A DNA stretch of 64,000 nucleotides, taken from Blasia pusilla. Its lineage: Eukaryota > Marchantiophyta > Marchantiopsida > Blasiales. Of this stretch, positions 45,133-58,029 are shown one piece after another. Each line of letters opens with the position of its first letter. Position 1 is the first letter of the stretch. The notes beneath the pieces are model-generated. The model saw only the letters and a program-made list of their open reading frames with translations. It was not told the DNA's origin and ran no database searches. The position numbers were made by a program, and so were the translations under genes. The stretch is from contig CM114272.1 of the NCBI GenBank assembly GCA_050084515.1, positions 2,480,001-2,544,000 on the forward strand, in the 5' to 3' direction.

Positions 45133-46333
45133 AACCCACTTTTATGAGAGTTTTGTACTTTGGATGTTTTTTGTACAAAAATAAGTAAAAGTCTTTAGGA
45201 AGGAAGACTGAAGATTGAAGATTTCCAAGAAAATTGTAAATATGAATGCAAGAAGAGAAATAGTTGGAGGCGTACTTGATAAGGCTAGTTAGTAAAACTC
45301 TGCTGAAAAGACAAGGAGATGGGAAGATCAGAGAAGTGTCTTGGCAGAGTGAAAACGACTGTACACACTTCTAAACAAAGACTTGTAAAGAACTTCTTTG
45401 CAGCCAAAGTCCCGAAGGAGTCTTTGTGTGAAGACTATAAATGAAGACCGAAGACTTCAAAGACTATGAAGAATGAACCGTCGCGGTAGTTTCGGAAGCT
45501 GAAAATGAAGCGCCGCAGCGGTTAAGAAGGAAGCGGAAATGAAACGCCAAGGCAAATGGAGGGTTGGAGAATCTGAACCAAGGAGGGTAGAATTATGAGT
45601 TAGAAATCTAGATTAGAATAGGAAGAGTCATGAATTGTACAAAGACTATTTAAAGAGTAAATTAGAAGAAGAAGGGATCATTCCGTTATGTCGTGAATTT
45701 TCCAGTAGTATTGGTTAGCATCATTCTCTTGTGTCTTGAGTTTTCCAGTAGTCTTGGTGAGTTGTGTAAGGAGTTTATTGGGGATGATCCAGGCCAAAGA
45801 GTCTTGTACTTTCTGAAGCTTGTATTACTGTATAGTTCTTTCCACTCTTTGATGCAGTAGAAGTATCTTCTCCTCTCTTCTTTGATGTGCGGAGTTGAGT
45901 GTAAAAGCTTATTGGGCTGTAGCAAGGATGAGAGTTGAGTCTTTTGATTTTGAAATTCCATAAGATAATCAGGAATAGCGTAGGAAAGTTGTTAGACAAT
46001 GAGTAACGTGCCATGACAGAGGTGAGGGTAGGGTGAGTTGCTTCTTTCTGAGGGTCTCTTTGAGGTCCTTGATGGAACTTTGTTATCCAAGATTCACAAG
46101 AGTCTCTTTCTTCACTTGAGAAGAGTCTTCTCCAAGAGGGAAGAAAATCATTTTTTTCTTTTATACTTGTGAAGATTTAGTTATTGGAGTTAGTGAAGCA
46201 TTTTAGTGAAGGAGTTTATTGTTGATTTTTTTATAAAACCTCTTTTTACTCAAGAAACAATTGTCTCTTGAGAATGACCTTCATACTTTTCGATTGAAAG
46301 AGAATATTTTTCCTTGAGTTATACATTACACGT
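45133..46333 (+). mobile_element. ~1.2-kb insert in gag, probably a solo LTR of another retrotransposon
   Basis: Begins TGATAACCCACTTTTATGAG and ends TTATACATTACA (TG...CA). Gag resumes right after it. A TATTTAAAG box after TTGTACAAAGAC (45637-45655) looks like an LTR promoter. Contains GAAGACTGAAGATTGAAGAT-type repeats. The exact ends and a target duplication could not be fixed. Confidence 0.45.
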
Positions 46334-46339
46334 ATAGAG

Positions 46340-49300
46340 AGGTAGAAATGAGGATTATAATTCAAATGTCAAGAAGAAACTTCCAAGGAAAGCATTCAAA
46401 TTCTTTATTGTGGTAAGCTACGTGATCTTATGAAAGATTGTAGAAAAGAGGAGTCAAGATGAGAAGAATGGTTGTTTAAGATCTAAGAAGGAGTTTGGAA
46501 ATTTTGTAGATCTAGAAGAACATGAGATAGATGCTTGGGTAGCAATCAAAGAGTTTTCCACACAAGCAACACATTCCACTTAGTCAAAGAGTGAAGATGC
46601 ATGGGTGATCGATAGTGGAGCATCTAAGCATATGACCAATCATAAGGATTTTTATAGCTTCTTACAACCTCTGTAGGAGCCCATCATTGTTACTGTTGGG
46701 AATAATATAAAGTGCCATGTATAGGGGAAAGACAAAATTTCTTTAGTCTCACAAAAAGGAGATGAAAAGAGTTAATTGATGTACTGTACGTAGCAGAGTT
46801 GAAGCGCAATTTTCTTTCAGTAGCAATATTATGTGATCCCGACTTAGAAGTTTGTTTCAAGAAATCTAGAGCAATCATTGAGGATGCCAATGGAAAAGTA
46901 GTGGGTGAAGGTATATGGCGTAGAAATATCTACAAGTTGTATGCTTTAACGAAAAGTGTAGGTACAGATCTTGGTAGCAGTAAGTAGTGGCATGAAAGAT
47001 TTGGTCACCTAAGCTTTCCCTTACTAAGTCAGATGCAGAAATGTGGCATGGTTGCTGATTTACCAAAAAAATTTGGAGTGTCGAATACATATGAAGCTTG
47101 TATGATGGGCAAGCAACATCGAAAACCATTTCCACAAGAGTCCAACAATAGAGCAAAGGGTCCTCTAGAGATAATACATGCTAACCTATGTGGTAAAATG
47201 AGAACAGTGGCATTATGTGGTTCTTCCTACCTCTTTTTAGTTCTCGACGCTTATAGTAGGAAGATGTGGGTGTATTTCCTTGGTGATAAGGCAAGTGCTT
47301 TTGGAAAATTTTAAGGATGGCACAACCTGGCTGAGAATGAGATAGGAAAGAAGGTACAAAAGCTTCACACCAATTGAGGAGGAGAATTCTTATCAACAGA
47401 ACTCAACAAATATTTGGGGGAGCTTGGAATCAAGGGATAGTTAACCACGGCATATACACCCAAAAAAAATGGAGTTGTTGAACATCGAAACCATGTGGTG
47501 GTGGAGATGGCAATATATATGATGAAAGAAAAAGGTTTCACACAACAATATTTGGGATGAAGTTGTTAATACATCCGTTTACATTCTAAATAGAAGTATT
47601 ACCAAGTTAGTGCAAGGCATGACTCTTCATTAAGCATACTCAGATAAGGTACCATGGGTCCAACACTTTAGGAATATTGGTAGTGAGTGCTTTATGCATA
47701 TTCCTTAAGAATCCAGGTCCAAGCTGGAATCCAAGAGCAGGAATTGCATCTTTATGGGATATAGTTATGAGTCTAAAGCTTATCGTCTATGGTGTCTAGA
47801 GGCAAAGAAGATGCTTGTGAGTAGTGATGTGGTGTTCCAAGAATATCCTCGTCAAGTGGCGGGTATTAGTGGTCAACCCACATTATTATCAAACGAAGAG
47901 ATAACCCACTGGAGCACACCATCAATGTTTACATCGAATCATCAAGAAGAAGAATTTGATGATGATTACAAAGAGCAGCCCGCTCTTCTACTCGCAGGTC
48001 GTCATACCCTAAGTGGATAAAGCAACTTTTGGATGGTAAGGATCCACCAGCAACTCATGAAGTTACACATCCAAGGAGATCCAAGAGACTAGAGAAGTAG
48101 AATAGGACTTACACATATCTCGTCAACATGGCCTTGATGACATAGGTCTTGAAGATAGAAGAGCCTTCATGCTTGCATGAGGCCCTTCCTCATTCTCAAT
48201 GGAGAGAGACCATACAAATGGAGATGGCTATTCAATGAAATGAAACTTGGACTTTGGTTGAGCAGCCAAAGGACATGAAGATAATATGCACCAAGTGGAT
48301 ATACAATATCAAGTACAAGTCGGACAGCACATTGGATAAATTCAAAGCGAGATTGGTTGCACAAGGATATTTACAGATCAAAGGTTTTGATTACTATGAG
48401 ACTTTTTCTCCTACTGCAAGGATGACAACCATTCAAATTATTCTAGCGGTGGTAGGAACAAGAAGTTGGCATGTATACCAATACAACGTGAAGTTTGCAT
48501 TTCTGAACTGGAGTCTCAAGGAGGAGGTGTATGTATCTCAACCACCAGGTCTTGAGACATCTAGATCAGAAAAAAAAGTATGTTTGCTTCATCGAGCATT
48601 GTATGGGTTGAAGCAAGCTCTAAGGATATGGTATCAACGAATAGATACATTCCTGTGAGAGAGGGGTCTCATCAAGAGTCTATCAAAAGTAAATTTGTAT
48701 GTGTTTTGCAAAGATGGGATGTATATGTTGATAGTCCTATATGTGGATGATCTGATCATCACAAGAGACCATAGTAAGAAAATAGAGGAAATGAAGAAAG
48801 TGTTGAAATCTGAGTTTGAAATGTCAAATTTAGGTCTTTTGCACTACTTTATAGGGCTGGAGATTTGGCAAAAATTAGATTCTATTTTTCTCTCTTAGCA
48901 AAAGTATATTAGAGAAATCTTAAAGGCATTTGGGATTACCGAGCGGCAGTTGTCTCGCCAATGGAGGTAGAGTTGAAACTCTCAATGGAGGATGTTTCAC
49001 CATTGGTAGATGAAAAGTTGCAAAGAAAACTTGTGGGCAGTTTGATATTTTTGTGCAATTCAAGACCAGATATTAGCTTCGTTGTGGGAGTGTTGAGTAG
49101 GTTCTCAACTAACCCTCAAGAGAAGCATTGGAAGGACAGGATGCGTGTGTTGAAGTACGTCAAAGGCACTATCGAGTACGGCATCACCTATAGAGCGGGG
49201 ATAGAAATAATAGCCTTTTATGACTTAGATTGGGCAATAGATGACTTTCGGGTTATTGTTTCTTGGTATGATCAGGCATAGTGTCATGGGCTAGCAAGAA

Positions 49301-49660
49301 GCAACCTACAATGGCTCTTTCTTCTATTGAGGTAGAGTACAAGGCGGCTTGTTATGCTTCTTGTGAAGCACTATGGTTGAGATGGATATTGGAGGACATA
49401 GGAGAAGCACCAGAAAGTGCTAATGTAATATAGTGTGACAATCACAGTTGCATTTCCATAGCACATAATTATGTATTTCATGCTCGTACAAAGCACATAG
49501 AGATTCAATATCATTTTTTTCATGAGTTGATTGAGAGAGAGGTTTTGAAGTTAGTCTATTGTCCAATAGAGGATAACTGTGTAGACATCTTCACCAAAGC
49601 TTTGAGAGGAGATCAACTTCAACAACATCTGAAGGATCTTGGCACCGGTCCAAGATAGTA
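46340..49660 (+). pseudogene. Copia gag end and pol: protease, integrase, RT, RNase H
   Basis: Zinc-knuckle remnant YCGKLRDLMKDCRKE (~46405). Protease WVIDSGASKHMTNHKDFY (~46600). GAG-pre-integrase WHERFGHLSFPLLSQMQK (~46990), integrase LFLVLDAYSRKMWVYFLGDK (~47230) and NGVVEHRN (~47470). RT from ~48240: KDMKIICTKWIYNIKYKSD, LVAQGYLQIKGFDYYETFSP, ALYGLKQA, and YVDDLIITRDHSKKIEE (48740). RNase H: RPDISFVVGVLSRFS (~49065), then SIEVEYKAACYAS, HARTKHIEIQYHF and CPIEDNCVDIFTKALRGD, ending ~49655. Catalytic motifs are kept but frames change repeatedly and stops are scattered. Confidence 0.88.
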
Positions 49661-49682
49661 GTCCTCATGAGAATGGATATTT

Positions 49683-49870
49683 AGGGGGGTGTTGGATTCT
49701 CAACATCCATTTCTCTCAGCACCATTAATTTGATCAGCCCCCTTGTATGAGGAGAATCTTAGATTGGTGGTTGTGACTTAGATGTCAAGAGTCATAGTAA
49801 TACAACGTAGGTGGTTTATGGAATAGCGTTACTAGGATGATCTAACCCTATATTGCATCAGGATGCGGGG
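49683..49870 (+). repeat. Polypurine tract and truncated copia 3' LTR
   Basis: TTTAGGGGGG is followed by TGTTGGATTCTCAACATCC at 49690. Similarity to the 5' LTR continues to ~49870 (CATCAGGATGCGGGG) and stops inside the stem-loop; the last ~250 bp of the LTR is missing. Confidence 0.85.
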
Positions 49871-50016
49871 TGCATCGATCGCTCTATAATTGCGAATGTG
49901 TTCAAAGGAGGCTACTAGAGCAAGATCTCCATGGAATCTTTGTAGTTAGCCAAACACATAGTTGGCGGCTTCATTCTATAAATTGAATCACTCCACTCAC
50001 CATTAGTCCTTACGCC

Positions 50017-50190
50017 ATAGACAAAAATCGTTACCATTTTGCATACCAAATTAATCCCACAATAGTGACATTCAAGCATTCTCTCTATCTACACTAGAGT
50101 GACAACAACCTTGGACAGAATTGCTCCACAGACAAAAGTCGTAACCATGTATATACCAAATTACTCCCACAAAAGTGACCTTCAAGTATA
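50017..50190 (+). repeat. ~111-bp tandem duplication
   Basis: ACAAAAATCGTTACCAT (50021) and ACAAAAGTCGTAACCAT (50132), each followed by ATACCAAATTA and TCCCACAA.AGTGAC.TTCAAG. Confidence 0.85.
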
Positions 50191-50367
50191 TGTAGATGTA
50201 GAATAGAATGAAAGACTTAGGTAGAGACTGTGGAAGAGAGCATCTGAGCACCACAACACAAGCATAATAGGCAAGCTAGAATATTTTGTATAGGAAGCCT
50301 AACACTACTCTGCTTCCTCCTTATTCAATTTCTCCATAAGGCTAGTTAGACTAAAATTCGAATCAAT

Positions 50368-50600
<233 letters not shown>

Positions 50601-51613
50601 TCCCCTAGTTGGTAGGTATAGATTATTGTGTCTTGTAATCCATGGGACTTGTGGCAGTTGTGCCACAAGTAAGGTGTCGAGTGGACTTAGTTGGAGAAAT
50701 AGAGACTTCTCCTCCTTTTGAAGTTGGATTCATGGGCCCTCCTCTGCAGCTTAATGCCAAGGATGTTCACCTTGGCAGGTAGTGATGATCTCTGGGGATT
50801 ACAAGCGGGCTCTCTTTGGGCACCCCACCGCTTGGAGGCAGCCCCTACCCACAAATAGGATAGCGAGTCTGTGTCTCGACTCTCGGGCTGGGAGCTTAAA
50901 CATTCTCCACACATCCTAAATCAGTTGTTTGCCAAACCTCTACATATAATCAGCGGCCTTAAGCCCAACATATCTCCATCCCCCAAGCTCGTGAGGAGTA
51001 TCAGTTCACCTATCAAAGGCACATACCAAAGTTCAGCATCCCCAAGCTGGGTGGGGAATATCAACATGTTTATGTGAGACGATCAAAGGCCCCCTGCAGT
51101 CCAAATCTGGGCTGAGAGTTCACGCTAGTCTATAGGAGGAGACCACAGTTCCACATGATCATTTTCAGTGTACGTCCCACATTAGACTTTGTCTCATTTA
51201 AGATCATGTGCGCAGCTTTGGGCTTTGAATTCTTGGCTACAACTGGGGTTACTTTGATGAATGGCCATTAATGTATCTTCAAGGCATCTATCAAGGGCAG
51301 AGGAGGCCAATACTTGGCTTGCCACAAAAACCAGGTGTCTCAAGAACTGAGACGTGCCTACAACTGGAGGGCTATGGTAGTTGAGGGTGGTTCCTGCTTG
51401 AAGGAAAGGCCCATCTCCACAAAACCATTGGTGATCTACACACCTTATATCTTTAGTGCTCTCCAAGGAACCAGCGATGAAGAGCCTATACATGAAGAGA
51501 TTCCATGTTGCAAGTAGCCACAACTACGCCAAAAGCATGCCCGCCAAACCCCAACCCACTTAGTGACAGATCTCCGTTTGAGTACCTAGAACTTCTGTGG
51601 ACTGACCCATCCA
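50601..51613. other. LINE 5' flank, no gene recognised
   Basis: CCCCAAGCT-x-G-x-GGAGTATCA-type phrases recur at ~50980 and ~51040. This could hold the LINE 5' UTR or an ORF1, but I recognise no gag-like or zinc-knuckle motif. Confidence 0.45.
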
Positions 51614-54600
51614 ATGAAGCAGTTGGAGGTTGCTGAAGCTTTGCTGAAAAATCAAATACATATATGGGGTGGTCAGGAAACTTGGGAAACCAAGTTAATG
51701 GAGATACCCCATGTACCACACTATGCATGGTTTGGAAAGATAGGCAGCACCCAGGCAGACAACAATAAAGGTATGAAGGGTGTCGGGTTCTTCATCAAAG
51801 ACTTCATGGTGGACAAGTGTGAGATCATCAACACAAGGCTCAAGTATGAACACAACATATGGGTCAAAGTCCGAGCAAAGTGCAACTCGCGGAATATGTA
51901 TATTGGGTGTATTTACATGCCCACAAAAAGTGAATCTTCTGCTGTAACAAAGGCAACGTTTTATAGTGTGAAAACTGATTGCCTTGGATTCCTGAAAAAG
52001 GGGAACGTAGTCTTGTTGGGAGACTTCAACAGCTGGGTAGGGCAAGGCACTGATCCCCAAGCTGAGATCGGGATGTTTGGAGATGTGAGAGTGAATGGAA
52101 ATGGCACACGGCTGATCACGATGTTGAGGGAACTTCAACTAATGGCACTTAATGATAGGCATAAGGCGGGTTCCCCGGCTTGGACTAGGGTCAACTTCAA
52201 GGAGAATGAAAGCTCCATTGTGGACTTCATTGTTGTGGATAAGGAACTCTACACATGCAATGGGAAGATCATAGTGGATGCAGCAGACATTGGAAGATCA
52301 GATCATTCATTGGTTTGGACAGAGTTGCAGCAAAGGCTAAAATGCCCGATCAAACCAGTGAAGAGAGTGATCAAGAAATGGAGGATAGAGGACTTCCAAG
52401 ATGAGGGTAACAAGAAGGTGTACATTGGCAAGCTGGAAGAAAATCTCTTGGCATTTGACACTTTCATTGAATCTACCGTCAAGACCTTTGGGTTCACAAG
52501 AACAATTGTTGACATGGTGCTCGCATGGTGAGAACATGGAGTGACAGATGCCGCCAAGATTTTTGTCGCCAAGAAATTGATAATATGCGGAAGAGCCGTC
52601 AAATGGTGGTCCTTAGAACTCAAGGCAGCTATTGCCAAACGAGGGGAAGCATATGTAACAAGTGCCAAAGCCAAGGATGATGCATCCTTGTGGGCAGAAT
52701 ATGTGGCCCTACGTAAGGAAACTCGTCTTCTTGTGCGCATGCACAAGAAGAAATTGAACCAAGCAACATACTCATCCGCCAATGAGAATTTCACTAAGAA
52801 TCAGAAAAAGTTCTAGATGGAAGTGCAGAAATTGAGCAAGGCCAAGGACAAAAACAACGTAAAGGCCTTGAAGAGAAAAGACGATGGAATGGTGACCACA
52901 GTTAAACAGATCCTACATGTGTTGGAAGACCACTACAAGGAGTTAGGCAGGAAGCCCGCTCGGACATCCCCTGAAGAGGAGAACTTCGAGAGGGTGGATG
53001 AGGATTTTGTTAAGATACAACGGGAGAAGGTAGATGATAAGGTTCAGCTGGGCAACCCATATAACGATTGGTTCTTCCTAGCTGAGGTAGGAACAGCGAT
53101 CAAAGAGCTTGTGAACCACAAAGCAGGCGGTGGTGATGAGCTTGTGAATGAGCTATTGAAATATGGCGATGCTGCTATGGCTCGTTCTCTCGTGGGTCTC
53201 TTCAACCTCGTCTGGCGGGCAGAAGTCATCCGACAAAGATGGCGAATGGGAGTCATCGTGAACCTCTTCAAGAAGGGTGAGCAAGAAGACCCTGGAAACT
53301 ATAGGGGTATTACATTGCTGAGTGTAGTCGGGAAGCTCCTCTACCGTCTACTCAACAATAGGATCTCTATGTACCTGGAGGAGAATTTTGTCATCAAGGA
53401 AGGTCAAGTTGGCTTCCGGCAAGCCCGAGGATGGGTTGATCACATCTTCACCTTCAGTGAGATTATCTAGGGTAGGAAAAAAGAGGGGAAACCCACCTAT
53501 TGCTTCTTCTTGGACCTCAAGAAGGCATACGACACTGTATGGTGTGACGGGCTATCTTATAGCTTGTGGAAGGCGGGGCTCATAGGGAAAATGTGGAGGG
53601 CGGTGGAAAAGATGTACTAGAATACAATGAGTAGAGTTCTGGTGAATGGCCAAAAGAGTGGGACATTCGACATCAAGCAAGGAGTGGCTCAAGGATGCCC
53701 GCTACCCCCACCCTCTCCAACATTTTTGTGAATTCCCTATTGGAAGAAATGGAGGATAGTGGACTAGGCATACGGGTGGGCAACAGCTCTGTTGTTGCCC
53801 TCATGTTTGTGATGACTTTGGTGGCCTAGAGGAAACAAGAGAGAAACTCCAAGAGATAATCTCCTTGACCAAAATATGGTGTGACATGTGGGGCATGGAG
53901 GCAAATGTACTAAAGGGCGGTGTGATGATTTTCAATGGCAAGGAGGAGGACCAAGACCAACAGTGGTAATGGGGCGAACAAGAGATTCCCCGTGTGGCCA
54001 CATACACCTATCTGGGCATAGAATTCTCGGAAGATTGCATGTGGGATGCACACATTAAGAAGACTATTGAGAAAGGCCACAAGAATGTGAATGGAAAGTC
54101 ATGATTCCTACACTTCCGGGACATCACATCAGAAGTAAAGCCCTCTGTCATTTTGCATACCATTCGTCCCTCGCTGGAATATGGGGCAGCAGTGTGGGAT
54201 GCCAATAGCAAACAAAGGGACAGGCTTGAAGTTGTGCAACTGAAGGCGCTTTGGGGTATGATGTCAACTTCCTCACGAACAGCCCGAGTTGGTGTGAGAT
54301 GAAAACTTGGTGTGGAACCCTTGGAGGATAGACATGACATCGCCAAGTTGAAATGGCGGAGGCAGCTGGAGACAATGGACTCCCATCGCTATCCTAAAGA
54401 GGTGATGGGGAAAACTTGGACCCAAAAAAGACCGGTAAAGCAGGCCAAATCTTGGACGAAAAGGGTTCAAGAGATTGTGCAAGCATCCAAGCTCTCAACA
54501 GGGCCTGAACTGTGGGAGCAAGATGAGAACACATTCATGGATACCATAACCAAAGCAGTGGGCAAACGCTCACAGCAGGGAGGAAGCCATGAAAATGTCT

Positions 54601-55060
54601 GACCTCTCTCTTTTGACGGTATATCTTGAGAAGGCAGAACTGAAGAACTATTTGCGGGGAACCCCTTGCTTGGGAACCCGGCTCAAGTTCAGGACAGGAG
54701 CAATCAACCATGAGAAAAGCAGGATGGGAACACAACTAAACTCTAGCGCCTTGTGAGACGATGGGGATGAAACCTATAGTCATTACTTGGTTTCCTGCGC
54801 AAAATTCACAACACACAAAGCAAGAGCATATGCTGATATTGCTAAGCTGTTAACACCAGAATTGTTCAACACATTCAGTAGCCTTATTCATTGCCCAAAG
54901 CTGCCGCACTGGTAAGTAATGTCTATTGGGGATCCCAATCAGGTAAAGTAGATGGTGTGGTGAAGAGTTTCTTGGTTGACATTTGGAAGCTCCGCACAAA
55001 CACGTTGTTTGGTCAGCACTCACAGTATATGAGTATATGAGAGTGTCTCCCTCCTCATAT
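51614..55060 (+). pseudogene. LINE (APE endonuclease + RT), decayed
   Basis: APE-type endonuclease at 51614-52340: WGGQETW, CIYMPTKSES, LLGDFNSW, SSIVDFIVVD and GRSDHSLVW hold the expected Glu, Asp-Asn and Ser-Asp-His residues. The same frame runs on through in-frame stops at 52529, 52814 and 53468 into RT: NYRGITLLSVVGKLLYRLLN (~53300), VGFRQARGW, FFLDLKKAYDTVW (motif A, ~53505), then QGVAQGCPL (~53680) and, after a one-base loss, the active-site F-x-DDFGG at ~53800. Towards the 3' end SHYLVSC (CCHC-like knuckle, ~54790) precedes an open tail to ~55040. A single-ORF APE-RT layout. Fragments of the same 3' region are at 50504 and 59285. Confidence 0.9.
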
Positions 55061-55227
55061 AGTACCTTCTTCACTTGCTCCTCTCTCTACACCCATCCCA
55101 GTCTCAAGCACCGTCCAACCAGGGCGCGGGGTCTATGGTCGCAAGGCTACGACAGGCAATACTTAATGAGTACAATCTCTCTGTGTGTAGAGATTCAAGT
55201 CCAGCGGTGGATGGCAAATTATACCAC

Positions 55228-55790
55228 TGAAGCGATGCAGAAATTCAGAGTTTGGGAGCTTTTCTCCCGAAGTTTGAGAGGGGAAGGTGAAAGGATTGAG
55301 GTTGCGATCATTCCAAAGTTTCAGAAGTCTCTTGAACGACGCAGAAGTTCAAAGTTTGAAAACTTTCTACACACTTTCGATCTGAGAACGTGAAAGTAGA
55401 ACAGAATGAGGTTGAAATCGTTCCGAAGTCTCAAAAATTCAAAGGTTGGGAGTTTTTCTCCTCACAACTGAATTTTCAGAGTCGGAAAGTAGAACGGAAT
55501 GGGCCTGAAATCATTTGAAAGTCTCAAAAATTTCTTGAAAGATGCAGAAGTTCAAAGTGTGGACGCTTTTCTCGTCACAACTGAGTTTTCAGAGTCGGAA
55601 AGTAGAGCAGAATGAGGTTGGAATCATTTTGCAGTTTTACGAAGTTTCTGTAAAATGCACAAAAGGTTTCTTACTCACGAATTTTCAGAGTGCGAAAGTA
55701 CAGGGAATCGTGCTTAGAATCATAAATTGCACGGTTTCAGGAACTTACCGAAACTTCAAATGTCCATGAAATGTTGGGTTGAGAGCTTCT
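55228..55790 (+). repeat. Degenerate tandem repeat, ~100-125 bp, four to five copies
   Basis: Units contain GATGCAGAAGTTCAAAGTTT, CTTTTCTCCTCACAACTGA, TTTTCAGAGTCGGAAAGTAG and ACAGAATGAGGTTGAAATCG, starting near 55231, 55334, 55433, 55543 and (partial) 55660. Open frames over it are incidental. Confidence 0.7.
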
Positions 55791-55799
55791 TCTTCACAA

Positions 55800-57117
55800 G
55801 GTTTTAGAATGTGAAGGTAGAAAGGAACTAAACCCCTAAACTGTTACTCGTCTGACAGTTTTCTTCGTAACTCAACTCATTGGAAGTTTGGAGCGAAGAC
55901 GAGCATTTTTGTTGATTCTTGAGCTCTACCAAAAAATTAAGATCTGCCTTTTCCATAAACAGCGCAAAACGATTGGAACGCGAATCTCTGAAAACTTCTG
56001 GTCCTGCACTTTCGATGGACTCTTAAGAATCAACAAACAGACAAAAAAACCATCTTTAGTCTTTATTCGATCTTATATCTCTTGAAAGCTTCCTGTGCTG
56101 GACTTTCCCCAAGGATTGACTTCCATCTCCCACTCTTCCTCTGAGAATTCACTTCCCACAATTTCCAGTCGAGCACGTTTCAACCTCCTAGAATCTCCTT
56201 CCTAGGCCATGGATTGCCAGGGATGGTCATGTCGGAGATGGGTGTGGAGATTACTTTGGCATATATGAAAATTGAAAGACAAATCTCCTTCACGAGAACC
56301 CAAGAACAAAAAAAAAACGCTCCCTGCGGAACATAGACATCAGAAAAGAAGATGATTGGAAAGGTTAGCCTCAAAACCTGGACATTGAATGGTTGGATAT
56401 TTCAGGTCCAAGGACACTTCCCAGGCCTTCGCTTCCATCAATTCATTGTTGATGCAGAGAGCGAACAACTCTCTGAATAATGTGAAAAATTTCCTACTCA
56501 CTTCTGCTCTATTCCAAATTAGACGCTCATTAATTAGCTTGAGGCTTGAGGCGCATACTCCTGCTCAACCCGAAATCGAAATTCGCAGACCATCACTGGA
56601 CCGGTTTTTGACCTGAGACCTTCTTTTTTCACCTTGAGCACTTCGAAAAATCTCTTGCTCTTGATCCAAATTCAAAGCTCAGATCTTGGCTGTGCTTCCA
56701 AATTTCTCATAGCTTGTCACTCCAAATTCGAAACTCCAAGCCCATAAGCGACCTCAGATTCTTCTTCACTACATATTTTAAAGTCCATATGATTGACCTA
56801 TTGACTACGCTCTACCAGCTCTCTTTTGCTCTCCAACTTCCAATTTCAGACTCATGGAAGGACACAATCTCTGAGCTCTAACGCCCATCGATACAGACAT
56901 GTGAGGAATTAGGAGCTCGCAACTCTGAATCCACTCAGCCTCGGAAGCTGTTGCGTAAATTTTGAGCATTGACATGAAACAGAAAACTCAGCAGAAAGAA
57001 GCTCAGAAGGAACTGAGTTCGATTTGAGTAGCACGAAGAATGCATTCATTCCGAACTCGCTGAGAGCAAAATCCTAACAGGGAATTCAAAATCAAGGTTG
57101 GTTCCAGACTCTCTTCT
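55800..57117. other. No gene recognised
   Basis: Mixed sequence with many TCC/GAATTTC phrases reminiscent of the preceding repeat in more decayed form. Frames of 60-75 codons only. Confidence 0.45.
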
Positions 57118-57305
57118 CTAGGCTATGAAAGAAAAGGACAGCGTTGCGGCAGAGACTGCGATGTGATTGGAGAGCCCTAGCCTCTCCAGCGATGGATCTC
57201 GCAACGCATGAATGATTTCAATAGGCTCGTCAAGATGCCGATGCAACAACTCAAGCTGCTTGCAATCGGAGTGCCACTCCGCAAGACCCTCCCCTCCGAC
57301 GGTGA

Positions 57306-57683
57306 AATCTCGAAGGACGCAGTATCTATCCTCTGTTTCTTTGGAAATCGTCGCACCTTTCTTTCGCACAGCAATCCCATCATGGCCTCCACATCCTGGA
57401 CCATGACCCTGACCTTTCCGCAGTATCAGCGGAATCCATATCCAGACTCGAGGACCTGTTCCACCAGGAGGAGAGAAAGTCTAGCATCTTCTTAAGCAAT
57501 GGCGTGTGGCGTTCGCGCACACAGTTTCTCCCTCTTCGGGAGGAAACGGATCCATCTCCGGCAGAAACGAAGGAATCCTCCCGTAAGCGTTTGAAGTTGA
57601 CACCCCTAATCGCTCTGAAGCTATTGCATCAGTTTGTGTCGCCTGCAGAGCCAACCGATACAGAGTTCCGCCGGTGCTCGTGA
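57306..57683 (+). CDS. Unidentified open frame lacking ATG, possible terminal exon
   Basis: An open frame of 125 codons without an ATG, so not a classical ORF. From 57399 it reads DHDPDLSAVSAESISRLEDL, FHQEERKSSIFLSNGVWRSR, TQFLPLREETDPSPAETKES, SRKRLKLTPLIALKLLHQF and VSPAEPTDTEFRRCS, stop TGA at 57681. CTTTCTTTCGCACAG at 57357-57371 could be its splice acceptor. The composition looks protein-like (mixed charge, basic patch SSRKRLK). The other strand is also open here (57714-57481 and 57369-57118), so coding cannot be claimed firmly. No family recognised. Confidence 0.25.
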   Translation, partial: NLEGRSIYPLFLWKSSHLSFAQQSHHGLHILDHDPDLSAVSAESISRLEDLFHQEERKSSIFLSNGVWRSRTQFLPLREETDPSPAETKESSRKRLKLTPLIALKLLHQFVSPAEPTDTEFRRCS

Positions 57684-57944
57684 TGAGCACAAGTTTGTGC
57701 GCTCTGCCTATCAATCAATTTGCTCAGTTTGGACTGGCGTACGTGTATTGATTGTCGGCAGACGCAAATGTCAGGGCTCTCTGTAATTGGCATTTCTCGC
57801 CGGCCCTAGAGGCCCACTTAGTAGTAGTTCTCTTGTTTTCTCTTGTTGTTGCTGATATTGTCTCTGCTTTTGGTGAGTTTCGTCGTTAGGGGATGCCCTC
57901 CCATTTCTGATCGTGTTGTGGCCTTCAGGTTTTGACTCTTTGAG

Positions 57945-57995
57945 TCCCCTCTTTTTACTTCCGATGGGTTTTCCATCACTCGTTTTTATCGAAAT
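57945..57995 (+). repeat. Short dispersed repeat, copy 1
   Basis: CCGATGGGTTTTCCATCACT and CGTTTTTATCGA match CCGGATGGGTTTTCCGTCAC and CGCTTTTCATCGA at 59778-59813. Function unknown. Confidence 0.7.
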
Positions 57996-57999
57996 CAAA

Positions 58000-58029
58000 A
58001 AATTAAATTAAATTAAATTAAATTAAATT
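58000..58029 (+). repeat. (AAATT)n microsatellite
   Basis: About six units of AAATT. Confidence 0.95.

Larger units (their letters stand above)
43947..49870 (+). mobile_element. Ty1/copia retrotransposon with both LTR starts, decayed
   Basis: 5' LTR 43947-44380, initiator-Met primer site, gag, protease, integrase, RT, RNase H, polypurine tract and a truncated 3' LTR are all recognisable in order. Over the ~175 comparable LTR bases the two copies differ at roughly 15% by eye, so the insertion is old. gag is split by a ~1.2-kb foreign insert. A target duplication cannot be tested because the 3' LTR end is missing. Confidence 0.9.

Noticed and set aside
51695-52138. 147-codon - strand frame across the LINE endonuclease
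   Set aside because: Antisense shadow of a clear APE domain.
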